Shown piece by piece: positions 54,009 to 62,470 of a stretch of 64,000 bases of DNA (position 1 is the first letter of the stretch; each line of letters opens with the position of its first letter). Origin of the DNA: Luteimicrobium subarcticum (GTDB lineage: Bacteria; Actinomycetota; Actinomycetes; Actinomycetales; Cellulomonadaceae); contig NZ_PGTZ01000008.1 in the NCBI RefSeq assembly GCF_002798015.1, positions 356,572 through 420,571 on the forward strand, read 5' to 3'. The position numbers were made by a program, and so were the translations under genes. The notes under the pieces are model-generated. The model saw only the letters and a list, made by a program, of their open reading frames with translations. It searched no databases and was not told the DNA's origin.

Positions 54009-56600
54009 TCAGGCGAGTGCGACCAGCGGATCTTGCGCGAAGTTCCACGATGTCTCAGAGATGTCCCAGTCCTCCCGAGATGTCTCGACGAGGTCGTCGA
54101 CTGCGCTGGTCGCGAGCGCTCGCACGCCGTCGGCCACCGGGACCAGTCCTACGTACCCGATGTGGAAGTGCATCGTTGGTGCAAGAACCTGCATGACTTC
54201 CATTACATATCGCGAGTTCAGGAGCAATGAGATCTGGTCCAGAACCGCGTGCCCTCCGAAACCTGAGTGTCCCGTCGAGTCGTGCACGAAGCCGGCTGGG
54301 TACCGCCGGAATGCAGCTTCGCCCGACGAGATGTCCGACCACGACACGGACGGTGAAAAGTAGGTCTTGGGGTTGCGGATCACTGAGCGGGGCTTGAAAT
54401 CGACGATCTCGGCTCCATCGTTCTCCCAGTTGAGGACGTAGTCCTGATTCCCGTACCACTTACGGAACTCGCCGCCCTTGTTGTACGGGAACCAGCGTGC
54501 CCCACTCGCCGCGGCGTCTTCACGTGAGGTGCAAGAGAAGGCGGTGCGAACGCCGGACACCTCCCACCACTGGCGCAGGAACCTGTTGTTGTCGCCCGTC
54601 TGGAGGCCCACTGCCAGCGAAGCGACCGTGCCGAGACGTGCGCCAGTCGTGAACACGGCCCGCATCTTTTCACTGAGCCAGTAGACGATCGGGGATCCAG
54701 GGACGTCCGCGAAGTCGTCTCCGGATGCCAGATGAAAGCCGGCGTCCGTGGTTCGCTCGCTGAGTGCGGCGCTCAGCGCGCGGGCCTTCTCCGATTCCGA
54801 GTTGCCGTCGACGAGTCGGATGAACGAGCCCGCCTGGTTGCGACTCTCGGACGGCAGGTTGGTCAGGACGAACGCAGTCGAGGAGACGACCTCGCCGCCG
54901 ACGGAGTCGAAGGCGCGAGCTCCAAGGTGGAGCATCGAGGTGATCCACTGGTTCGCCAGGAGCGACGAGCGGAGCTTCTCGTACGAACTAAGGAACATCC
55001 ACGACTGCATCGTGATCATCGCAGCCGCCCCGTGAGGTAGCGCCAGCCCGGTGCAGCGCTCGATGAAGCCAGCGAACAGGTCGGACTTGCTGTCCGGGTA
55101 CTCGTTCTTCATGAACTGTGAAAGCAGCGGGTTCATCTGCTTGCCGCCCATGTAGGGCGGGTTGGCGATGGCGACGTGGTAGCGCTGGGTGAGGTACTCG
55201 GCCTGGTCGAGCACGTTCTCGGCCGCCTCGCGAAGCTCGGCCGCGCCGAGGATGTCATCTTCGAGGGTCTCGACGTGGGTGCGGAGCGGCGCGATGAGGT
55301 CGGCGTCGGGGCGGATCAGCGAGCCGAAGGTGTCGGCGTGTTGGAACTGGTTCCAGAAGCCGTCGATCTCGTCTCGGGTCGGGTCGAAGAGGTCGAGGGT
55401 CTCCGTGCCACGTGACCGCTTGACGCGGCCTATCGTCGGCGGGCGGAGGAGGTCGAGCTCGTCGGAAGTGAACTTCACGGGCTCAAGTACGCGGACGTTC
55501 GGTGCGACCGGCTTCTTGAGGAAGAGCTTGCGACGTGCGGCAGCCTTCATGGTGAGGGCGAAGGCGGCGAGTGCGCCAGCGCGGGGGTCGATCTCGATGC
55601 CGTAGAGATTGTGGCTCAAGATGAGACCGGGGATCTCCGAGGGCGTGTACCCCTGCTCTTCATAGATCGAGTAGAGGAGGTCGAACGCGTAGGTGAGCAT
55701 GTGTCCCGACCCGCAAGCCGGGTCGACGACCTTGAGCTCCTCCGGGCCGGAGATCTTGAGGAAGTCGGTGTCGTCGTCGACGGGAGCGATGTAGTGCTCC
55801 ATCTGGTCGACCAGGCTCGACGTCGGGTTGTTGAGCATCCACAGCCGGCCGAGAGAGTTCTCGACGAGGTACCGGACGATCCAGTGCGGGGTGAAGAGCT
55901 GGGTGGCTGCGGGGATCTCGTCGGCGCCAGCCTTCTTGTTCTTCTTGAACCCGGCGAAGACCTCGTCCTTCCGTTCCGAAATGTAGAACTGGTATAGCCA
56001 GCCGATCACCTCGACGTCCTCGCACACCCCCCGTGTGAGAGTCTCGACGGCCTGAGCGCGCACCGAGTCGGCCGCTAGTAGCGCGCTCGGGATGAGGAGT
56101 TCGGTGTAGTCGCCCTCACGCTCGAACATGAAGGGTAGGGCCTTGTTCCAGTGGCGGCAATACGCCTCCAGGAGGAGTCCGTAGGCTTCGCCCTGTGGGT
56201 CGCTCGACGGGGTCGTGCCGTTGAGGAAGGCGGTCACTTTGGCAGCGGTCTTCGGCGGCACGATGTCAGGGTCGAACGTGCCGCTCTTCGCCTCGGCAAG
56301 GATCTCGGGCTGTCCAGTCACCCGGCCAGCCTCGGGGGACACGACGGCCGATGGCGTGTACGCGTTTGCGTCCATGAATCGCAGCGCGATGATCCGGTTG
56401 AACCACGTATACGCGACACGGTCGACGACCCCTTCGCGTCCATAATTCCCGATGGCGCGTTCGAGCGCCCTGATCGCATCTCGGGACTCGACTCGTGCAA
56501 TGGAGTTCTCGGCGAGCACGACGCTGAGGCGAGCGCGGACCCCCTTGATGAGGTCGAGGCGAGCCTTGGTCGCGAAGGATTTCAGCGATCCGGTGTTCAT
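54009..56600 (-). CDS. pglX: PglX, BREX type 1 adenine-specific DNA methyltransferase (C-terminal part detached)
   Basis: This 863-residue protein has the N6-adenine methyltransferase core: SAM-binding 'KVVDPACGSGHMLTYAFDLL' (about residues 289-308) and catalytic 'IANPPYMGGKQMN' (about 476-488). The target-recognition region follows (about 500-863). The final ~340 residues normal for PglX are not fused; they lie at 50376-51416 beyond a recombinase and an inverted cassette. PglX methylates host DNA at one strand of a short asymmetric site and marks self for BREX. The ATG overlaps the brxC stop (ATGA). Whether the truncated form is active alone, or complemented by the detached part, cannot be judged from sequence. 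Confidence 0.88.
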   Translation of the reverse strand: MNTGSLKSFATKARLDLIKGVRARLSVVLAENSIARVESRDAIRALERAIGNYGREGVVDRVAYTWFNRIIALRFMDANAYTPSAVVSPEAGRVTGQPEILAEAKSGTFDPDIVPPKTAAKVTAFLNGTTPSSDPQGEAYGLLLEAYCRHWNKALPFMFEREGDYTELLIPSALLAADSVRAQAVETLTRGVCEDVEVIGWLYQFYISERKDEVFAGFKKNKKAGADEIPAATQLFTPHWIVRYLVENSLGRLWMLNNPTSSLVDQMEHYIAPVDDDTDFLKISGPEELKVVDPACGSGHMLTYAFDLLYSIYEEQGYTPSEIPGLILSHNLYGIEIDPRAGALAAFALTMKAAARRKLFLKKPVAPNVRVLEPVKFTSDELDLLRPPTIGRVKRSRGTETLDLFDPTRDEIDGFWNQFQHADTFGSLIRPDADLIAPLRTHVETLEDDILGAAELREAAENVLDQAEYLTQRYHVAIANPPYMGGKQMNPLLSQFMKNEYPDSKSDLFAGFIERCTGLALPHGAAAMITMQSWMFLSSYEKLRSSLLANQWITSMLHLGARAFDSVGGEVVSSTAFVLTNLPSESRNQAGSFIRLVDGNSESEKARALSAALSERTTDAGFHLASGDDFADVPGSPIVYWLSEKMRAVFTTGARLGTVASLAVGLQTGDNNRFLRQWWEVSGVRTAFSCTSREDAAASGARWFPYNKGGEFRKWYGNQDYVLNWENDGAEIVDFKPRSVIRNPKTYFSPSVSWSDISSGEAAFRRYPAGFVHDSTGHSGFGGHAVLDQISLLLNSRYVMEVMQVLAPTMHFHIGYVGLVPVADGVRALATSAVDDLVETSREDWDISETSWNFAQDPLVALA
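54451..54593 (-). repeat. 143-bp inverted repeat, pglX arm
   Basis: This is the partner of 53385-53527. It lies inside the expressed pglX copy. Long uninterrupted identical runs (40, 32 and 50 bp) suggest recent exchange between the copies. Confidence 0.9.
54659..54695 (-). repeat. 37-bp perfect inverted repeat, pglX arm
   Basis: This is the partner of 53283-53319, inside the expressed pglX copy. Confidence 0.85.
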
Positions 56601-59600
56601 CAGCGGGTGATTCGCTTTCCGTCGTTGATCTCGTTCAGGAGCGCGGTGCGTAGCGCGGCGAGGTAGTCGTCGACATCCTGGACCGTGGCGAGCACGTGCT
56701 TGTCGTGCGACACGGTCACCTGAGTAAGTGCGACTGACTTGGCGGGGGTGACCGTGTACGGGTTCTGCGGCTTGGCCGTAGGGTCGTCCGACGGGCTGGG
56801 GCCCACAACCACCGGCGTCGCTGCCGAAGCGATGAGGCGGTCGAGCAGGCGGGGGAACTTCGCGGTGGCAAAGTTCGCCGCTGCAAGCTTGATCTTTGCG
56901 ATGCTCGGTTCGCTCCAGACGGCGTCGCGCGCGGCGTCTGCCTCGTCCAGAGCCGCGGCCTGTGCCTCGGGCGTCGCATCGCGGTACTCGTCAGTGCCGG
57001 CGAGGGCGGTCCGGCGTTCCTCGATCGCGCTGGCGGCTGCGATCTGCTCGTCCTTGATGACGTTGTCGAGTTGCTGGCGCAGCGACTCGACGGCGGTCTG
57101 GAGCTGGGCGATCTTGTTCCCGCGGAAGACATTGCAGTCATCCAGGACCGTCTGAACTGGGGTGGCCGCATCGCGGGGCAGATAGCCGAGGTTGTCCGCC
57201 GTGGAGGTCAGAAACCTCTGCGCGTTGTCATAGATGACGCGCTGCTGACCGTTGAGGAACGCGCGGACCCTGTCAAGGGTCTCGCCCTTGGCCTCGAGGA
57301 GTTCGTCAGCGTGGTCGAAGTCGGTCAGATACCACTCGTCGGTCTTGCCGACGACACCCTCAAGCAACTCGATGGGGGCGTCGAGCGCAGCGATGAACGG
57401 GTACTGGTAGCGGTTCTTGTCCGCCTTCAGCTCCTTCAGCATCGCCGTGAGCTTCTCCGAGCCGGCGTGTGCGGCCTCTAAGGCGTCCTTCGGCACGTCG
57501 GGCTCGTCGAAGAAGTCCTGGACGAACTTGCGGAACGCGGTGACCTTACGCTGGTCGTAGTCCTTGCGCAGGTCGATACGGAGGTTGCCGTACTGCTGGC
57601 TGTTCGCGAGGTCACCGGGCACATCCGAGCGCTTGCGCTCGTTGCCACTGAGCTCGATCTTGATGCGCGACTCGCCGTAAAGGTGGGCGATGGTCGCGAG
57701 GATCGACCCCTGGTCCCAGCCGTAGGGCTTGCCCGTGAACCTCTCGATGAGCTTTTTGACGTCGACTCGCTGGCCGATATCCACCTGCGATTTGATGCCG
57801 ACGGAGTATACCTCGTTCGCCGCGTCGGTTAGCGCGGTGTCCACCGTGAACCCGAGCCCGTCGTCCTTGGGCTGCACGAATTTCCGGAGGTCGGCGCTTC
57901 CGTAGGTCTTCCCGCCCAGGAGGCTTAGCTGCGGGTAAGTCTTCGCCACGAGGGTCGCAAGGGCGTCGAAGATGCGCTGGTCGGCAGCGGCGCTACTGGA
58001 CGTGACGTCGACTCCGTGAACGACCAGTGTCGCCTTGCCGACCGCGACGCGCAGGCGCTCAAGGATCTCCTTGCCGCGTTCGCGGTTGAGCTCGGCCTTC
58101 TGGCCAAGGATGCGCTGCTGCACCGGGGTGATCGAGGTTGTCTGCTTCTGCTTGACGTACTTCTCCGTCTTGAGCAGCAGACGCAGATCGGCGAACAGGC
58201 CGTCGTCGGTGCCGATCACCACGCGCGCCTCGTCGAGTCCTGTCGAATGCAGACGGATCGTCGGCAGGTCGTGCGGGTATCCGGGCGTGACGACATGGAC
58301 GGTCAGAGCGTGCTGGGGGCCGTGCACCGCGTCATCGATCTTGTACCCGAAGGCGTAGTCCTGGCCGGTGGCGTACCGGTACTTGTTCGTCTTGATGACG
58401 CTCTGCTGGAGCAGCTCGTACAGGCGCTTGGCGACCTCGGAGCCGTCGATATCGACGGTCTTGATCTCCTTCTCGACGTCCTGTTCTTCGCTGGTGAGGT
58501 ACTCGTAACTCTCACCGTTGCGCTGGATGTAGCTCTGCGACTCCAGGAGAGCAAGAGCATCCTTGACGTTCTTCGACAGCGCCGAGAGGTTGAGCCCGAA
58601 CCGGTCGTACATGAGCGCTGTGATGTTGCGGGGCGTGGCACGGAAGCCGTCGACGTATTTCACGAGGAACAGCGCCTTGAGCACGCGGATCGCGAGCTTT
58701 GTGAGGTCCGAGTCGAGTTCCGGGAGATTCTTCGATGCGACGTCGATCGCGCGCTTCGCGCTGGACTGGACGGTCTCACTGATGCCCTCGAACATCGCGT
58801 CGAAGGGAGCGAGCGTGCCGACGGGCGCGGAGTCCATGCCCTTGACGACCTGTTGGACGACGCCGAGCATCGAGCGCTCGCCGACGGCCTGGTGCCGTCC
58901 CGTGAATGCGTTGTGGTCCGAGAGGCCGACGAGCGCCGCCTGGAAGAGGGGGAACTGATAATTGACGAACGGGTAGGTGCCGACGAAGAGCGCCTCGTCG
59001 GCGTAGTTGCGGTACGTCTTCCCGCCGTCGGCGAAGTCGAAGAAGGTCTTGAAGTTTCCATGCTCGTAGGCGTAGATCGGCTTGAGGGCGGCCTTGCCGG
59101 CGTCGCCCTTGTCGAGCAGGCGCTTACGGATGACCTCCTCGACGTCGGCGCTTGTGAGGCTGACGCGGTTGGAGAATCGTGCCTGGATCTTCGAGAAGTC
59201 GAACTGCTGGGTCTTGTTCTGGTCGCCGATGGTTTTGTCGAGTGCCTCCTGGCTCGTGACGAATACCCATGCGCGCCCGTTGCCCTTGGAGTTGAGGGTC
59301 TCGGCGATCGACTGGAGCTGGAGCATGAGGCTGCGGTCGTCGCCGATGAACTGACCGACCTCGTCGACGAAGAAGTTGAGCCGGACGGCCTGACCCTGGG
59401 TGTGGAGCCAGTCGATGACCTCGTCGGCGAAGGAGTCGACTGAGACTGTGTAGGAGTCGCGATACTTCTCCAGGATGTTCTCGGGCGCGCCCGCTGTGCC
59501 GCCGATGATCTGTGCGTACGCGGCGGCGACGTTGGTCTCCTCGAGCACGTCGAGCTCGCGCCCGTCGTGCCAGTCGAGGCCAGAGATCTGTTGGTAGGCC

Positions 59601-60139
59601 GTCTTGAAGACGTCGAGCAGGCCACGGTTCTCGAGGTCGCGCTCGAATCGGGCGACGTGCGGCTGCATGTCGTAGTAGCCACGGGCGGAGTTGAAGACCT
59701 TGACGAAGACCTTGAGGATCGCGTCCGTCTTGTTGCCGCCGGATGCGTCAGCGACCTGGTCGATGTTGAACAGGAGGCTGCGTGCTGGGATCTTCTCGGC
59801 CTTCGTGAGCGATGCCCTGAGGAACGAGTCCTTCGTCTTCGCCTTGAAGGTCTCGGAGACCTCCGTGCGCGGGAAGTCCTGACCGACGACGTCGCCGAGC
59901 AGGTGGGCGAGCATCTTGAGCATGTGGGACTTGCCGGAGCCGAAGAAGCCCGAGATCCAGACACCGTTGGCGGTGGTGTAGTTGGTGTAGGCCTCAAGGA
60001 GGTTGGCCAGCGCCTTCTCGGCTTCGTTCGTCAGGACGTACTCGGAGACCTCTGTGCCGAGGTGGCGGTCGTCATCGGCCTTGATGACGCCGTCGATGTT
60101 CCGAGTAATGTCCTTGTCGAAGATGTCGTGCAGGTTCAC
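56600..60139 (-). CDS. brxC: BrxC, large BREX ATPase
   Basis: This 1179-residue protein opens 'MNLHDIFDKDITRNIDGVIK', the typical BrxC N-terminus. It has Walker A 'ISGFFGSGKSHMLKML' (62-77) and 'VRLNFFVDEVGQFIGDDRSL' as the Walker B region (about 254-273). The long C-terminal half is helical ('AAASAIEERRTALAGTDEYR'). It is an Orc/AAA-like ATPase that works with PglX and PglZ. GTG start three bases after the brxB stop, in a tight operon. Length and motifs are as expected for type 1. Confidence 0.93.
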   Translation of the reverse strand: MNLHDIFDKDITRNIDGVIKADDDRHLGTEVSEYVLTNEAEKALANLLEAYTNYTTANGVWISGFFGSGKSHMLKMLAHLLGDVVGQDFPRTEVSETFKAKTKDSFLRASLTKAEKIPARSLLFNIDQVADASGGNKTDAILKVFVKVFNSARGYYDMQPHVARFERDLENRGLLDVFKTAYQQISGLDWHDGRELDVLEETNVAAAYAQIIGGTAGAPENILEKYRDSYTVSVDSFADEVIDWLHTQGQAVRLNFFVDEVGQFIGDDRSLMLQLQSIAETLNSKGNGRAWVFVTSQEALDKTIGDQNKTQQFDFSKIQARFSNRVSLTSADVEEVIRKRLLDKGDAGKAALKPIYAYEHGNFKTFFDFADGGKTYRNYADEALFVGTYPFVNYQFPLFQAALVGLSDHNAFTGRHQAVGERSMLGVVQQVVKGMDSAPVGTLAPFDAMFEGISETVQSSAKRAIDVASKNLPELDSDLTKLAIRVLKALFLVKYVDGFRATPRNITALMYDRFGLNLSALSKNVKDALALLESQSYIQRNGESYEYLTSEEQDVEKEIKTVDIDGSEVAKRLYELLQQSVIKTNKYRYATGQDYAFGYKIDDAVHGPQHALTVHVVTPGYPHDLPTIRLHSTGLDEARVVIGTDDGLFADLRLLLKTEKYVKQKQTTSITPVQQRILGQKAELNRERGKEILERLRVAVGKATLVVHGVDVTSSSAAADQRIFDALATLVAKTYPQLSLLGGKTYGSADLRKFVQPKDDGLGFTVDTALTDAANEVYSVGIKSQVDIGQRVDVKKLIERFTGKPYGWDQGSILATIAHLYGESRIKIELSGNERKRSDVPGDLANSQQYGNLRIDLRKDYDQRKVTAFRKFVQDFFDEPDVPKDALEAAHAGSEKLTAMLKELKADKNRYQYPFIAALDAPIELLEGVVGKTDEWYLTDFDHADELLEAKGETLDRVRAFLNGQQRVIYDNAQRFLTSTADNLGYLPRDAATPVQTVLDDCNVFRGNKIAQLQTAVESLRQQLDNVIKDEQIAAASAIEERRTALAGTDEYRDATPEAQAAALDEADAARDAVWSEPSIAKIKLAAANFATAKFPRLLDRLIASAATPVVVGPSPSDDPTAKPQNPYTVTPAKSVALTQVTVSHDKHVLATVQDVDDYLAALRTALLNEINDGKRITR

Positions 60140-60142
60140 TTC

Positions 60143-60742
60143 TCAGACCTCCCAGGTGCGGATGTCGAACGCCCGGTAGTAGTTGTCGTCTTTCAGGCGT
60201 CCGAAGAGCACGAGCGAGGAACCCGACGTGCTGGACTGTTTGTACTCACCGGGGAAAAACATCAGCATCGGCTTGCTCCCGGCGATGGTTTGAATATTGT
60301 TCAGGATGTTGTGCGAGCGGATGTACGGAAATACCTCGCCGATCCCGGTAAGAAGGAAGACGTCGTATGGTGCGGCTTCGAGCTTCTCGCGGATTGCGGG
60401 AACCAGCTTCGTTTTCGGGTCCAGCATGTTCTGCAACGGCTTGATGAGTGCGCCCTTGCCCTGGGTGACCTCAAGGTGCGTAAGGCGGTCCCAGACGCCG
60501 CGGTCCTTGAGAATCTCCAGGGCGAGGTCGTAGAGGTTGACTTCGACGACGGTCACGCCATTGTTCGCGAGCTTGTTCTTGATCCGCTTCTTCGCATCGG
60601 CGACAGCGAGGGCATCCTCGGGGTCGTAGGGATAGATGAAGAACGGGACCTCGTTGCCGATGCCCTCCATCTGCAAGAACCGCTTGCTGCCCAGGACCTC
60701 GACGAGGTGCTGTTCTTGGGCAACGACCTCTGCCGCGTTCAC
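60143..60742 (-). CDS. brxB: BrxB (DUF1788) BREX protein
   Basis: This 199-residue protein matches BrxB: 'GIGNEVPFFIYPYDPEDALA', 'LEILKDRGVWDRLTHLEVTQ', 'DVFLLTGIGEVFPYIRSHNI' and 'KPMLMFFPGEYKQSSTSGSS'. It is a core type 1 BREX component of unclear biochemical role, thought to act with BrxC. The GTG start overlaps the brxA stop (GTGA). Confidence 0.92.
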   Translation of the reverse strand: MNAAEVVAQEQHLVEVLGSKRFLQMEGIGNEVPFFIYPYDPEDALAVADAKKRIKNKLANNGVTVVEVNLYDLALEILKDRGVWDRLTHLEVTQGKGALIKPLQNMLDPKTKLVPAIREKLEAAPYDVFLLTGIGEVFPYIRSHNILNNIQTIAGSKPMLMFFPGEYKQSSTSGSSLVLFGRLKDDNYYRAFDIRTWEV

Positions 60743-61350
60743 GCAGCCTCCCTCGTGGGAAAGAATCGGATGTCGCTCGGGATGTTCGCTGCGAAACTCA
60801 TCCGGAGCCGCTCGGACAGGATCGTGGGAACGATCGCTCCCGAGTCGGTGAGGAAGCCGGCCTCGCGCATCATGAGGAAGGTGTTCGTGCGCAACTTACG
60901 CCGTGTGGACTCGGTGAGGTCATCGAGCTCGATGTGCCACGGCTCCTTGCCGCGAAGGAAGACTTCGAAGTCCTCCGCATGGATCTCCGGTGCGAGAAGC
61001 AGGAACCGATCGCGGAGCACCTCCTCGGCAAACTCACCGAGCAGGTCGTAGCGCCGGCAGGCGGCTGCCCACAGCAGATGCGCTCGCTCGTCACTGATGG
61101 CGTCCGCGAGGAGGTTGACCTCGCTCTCGGAGAGCTCCTCGAGTCGTTGGACGAGCTCACGGCTCCAGCGTGTGGCGCTGGACACGGTGCGGGCCTGGAG
61201 GAGGTTGCCCGCGTTGAGTGCGCCGCGCACGGCCGCCCAGTCATGCAAGTCGAGGAAGAGTCGTGCTGCCACCGGTCCGCCGAGGAGAAAGAGGCCACCC
61301 GTACTGAAGGACAACCTGTACCGCTGCGCGGCGTCAGGGCCCTGCGACAT
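60739..61350 (-). CDS. brxA: BrxA (DUF1819) BREX protein
   Basis: This 203-residue protein with the BrxA pattern opens 'YRLSFSTGGLFLLGGPVAAR'. It continues with 'SRELVQRLEELSESEVNLLA' and 'HLLWAAACRRYDLLGEFAEE', and ends with the winged-helix-like 'TFLMMREAGFLTDSGAIVP'. It is a small DNA-binding, NusB-like protein in characterised systems. The ATG at 61350 has AGGAG upstream at good distance, so this is the first gene of the BREX operon. Confidence 0.92.
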   Translation of the reverse strand: MSQGPDAAQRYRLSFSTGGLFLLGGPVAARLFLDLHDWAAVRGALNAGNLLQARTVSSATRWSRELVQRLEELSESEVNLLADAISDERAHLLWAAACRRYDLLGEFAEEVLRDRFLLLAPEIHAEDFEVFLRGKEPWHIELDDLTESTRRKLRTNTFLMMREAGFLTDSGAIVPTILSERLRMSFAANIPSDIRFFPTREAA

Positions 61351-61588
61351 GGGTCTCTCCTCGTTGATCTGGGTGTCGCCTGACTCTATCGGAGCGTGGG
61401 TAGCGAGCCCGCCGCGACCTGCGCGTTCCTGCCCAACTAGTGAGTACAGCGTCATCGGGCTTTGACCCTCGACGGCACGGGTCCGGCCGGACGAGCGACA
61501 AGACTGGCGTAGTTGCCGAGGGCGGCGCTCGGGGCGGGTAATTCGGTATCCACGCAGGTAGCCTGGCCGCGATCGAGGAGGCCTCAGG
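61351..61588. promoter_or_regulatory. Divergent control region between brxA and the FHA-like gene
   Basis: This 238-bp non-coding stretch must hold the promoter of the whole BREX operon (leftward) and of the FHA-like gene (rightward). An AGGAGG ribosome site precedes the FHA-like ATG. I do not see a convincing -35/-10 pair or long inverted repeat in it. Confidence 0.55.
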
Positions 61589-62323
61589 ATGTCCGTTGTG
61601 TTGTCGTGGGACGCAGCTGCCGTGCTGCAAGTGGGGGACGATCTCACGCCGGTGCTGCGACTCGACACTGAGGAGCGGGTGACCATCGGGCGGTCGGAGC
61701 GGGCCGGTCTGCGGTCACCATCGGTCAACCGCTACATGCCCCGCGAACTCGCCACTCTCAACTGGACTCGCTTCGGCTGGTTCATCCGGAATGGACGGCG
61801 AACCGTCGGAAGCACCGAGGCGCGGGTTCGGATCGCGGGCCCGTTCATCGACGAACCCAATGGCGCCCTCTTCGCGCCCAACGCGCTCGTGCTCCTCCAG
61901 CGAGGGGAATGGACACTGGAGTGGGAGCTTGAAGTACGCACTGTGCTGAGGCTGACGCCCATCGCCGAGCCGAGCTTGTCCCTGCCTGTCGCACGTGACC
62001 GCCCTGAGCCTGTCGGTCCGCAAGCCGGGCGAACCGCACTTGCGCGGCCCGACATTGCCCTCACGCCCACGCAGCGCGAACGTATGGGGGCGCTCTTTGC
62101 GTACCTCATCGCGGGAACCGCGACGCCCCCGAACCGCTACCAGGCCGCTGGCGAGCTCCTCGGGCAGGACGACAGTCGCATCAAGAGCACCGCGCAGAAT
62201 GTCATCCGATCCATCAACGCCAACCGGCGTCTTGCTGCCGGCATCAAAGGCCTGGACGAACTCGGGCACTACCTCGTCGAGGTCGCAAAGCTCATCGGTC
62301 CAGGCGACGTGCCTCGCGTGTAG
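61589..62323 (+). CDS. FHA-like protein with C-terminal helical (winged-helix-like) domain
   Basis: In this 244-residue cytosolic protein, residues about 20-125 look like a forkhead-associated domain: 'RVTIGRSERAG' (GR at 34-35), 'LNWTRFGWFIRNGRRT' and the closing strands 'NALVLLQRGEWTLEW'. Such domains bind phosphothreonine. After a Pro-rich linker, residues about 158-240 are helical with 'ERMGALFAYLIAGTATPPNR' and 'DDSRIKSTAQNVIRSINANR', suggestive of a DNA-binding helix-turn-helix as in SARP/OmpR-like regulators. It is divergent from brxA. It is a likely regulator of the BREX operon answering to the operon's own kinase. The FHA core is divergent, so this is a moderate call. Confidence 0.65.
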   Translation: MSVVLSWDAAAVLQVGDDLTPVLRLDTEERVTIGRSERAGLRSPSVNRYMPRELATLNWTRFGWFIRNGRRTVGSTEARVRIAGPFIDEPNGALFAPNALVLLQRGEWTLEWELEVRTVLRLTPIAEPSLSLPVARDRPEPVGPQAGRTALARPDIALTPTQRERMGALFAYLIAGTATPPNRYQAAGELLGQDDSRIKSTAQNVIRSINANRRLAAGIKGLDELGHYLVEVAKLIGPGDVPRV

Positions 62324-62470
62324 TGCGGCCCCGGAACGGCTGGGTACCCGGGTATCCGGTCTCGGCGGCAGACCCTCGCGCTTTGAGAACTTCTACATGT
62401 GCTCGACCGGGCACGCCCGACGTCGGCGGGGTTGACTCGCCTGCCGCTCGCCTCTTGAAAGGAAGAACCC

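Noticed and set aside
58016..59443. A 475-codon plus-strand open frame
   Set aside because: It is antisense to brxC, which is certain from motifs and length. No family features in the translation.
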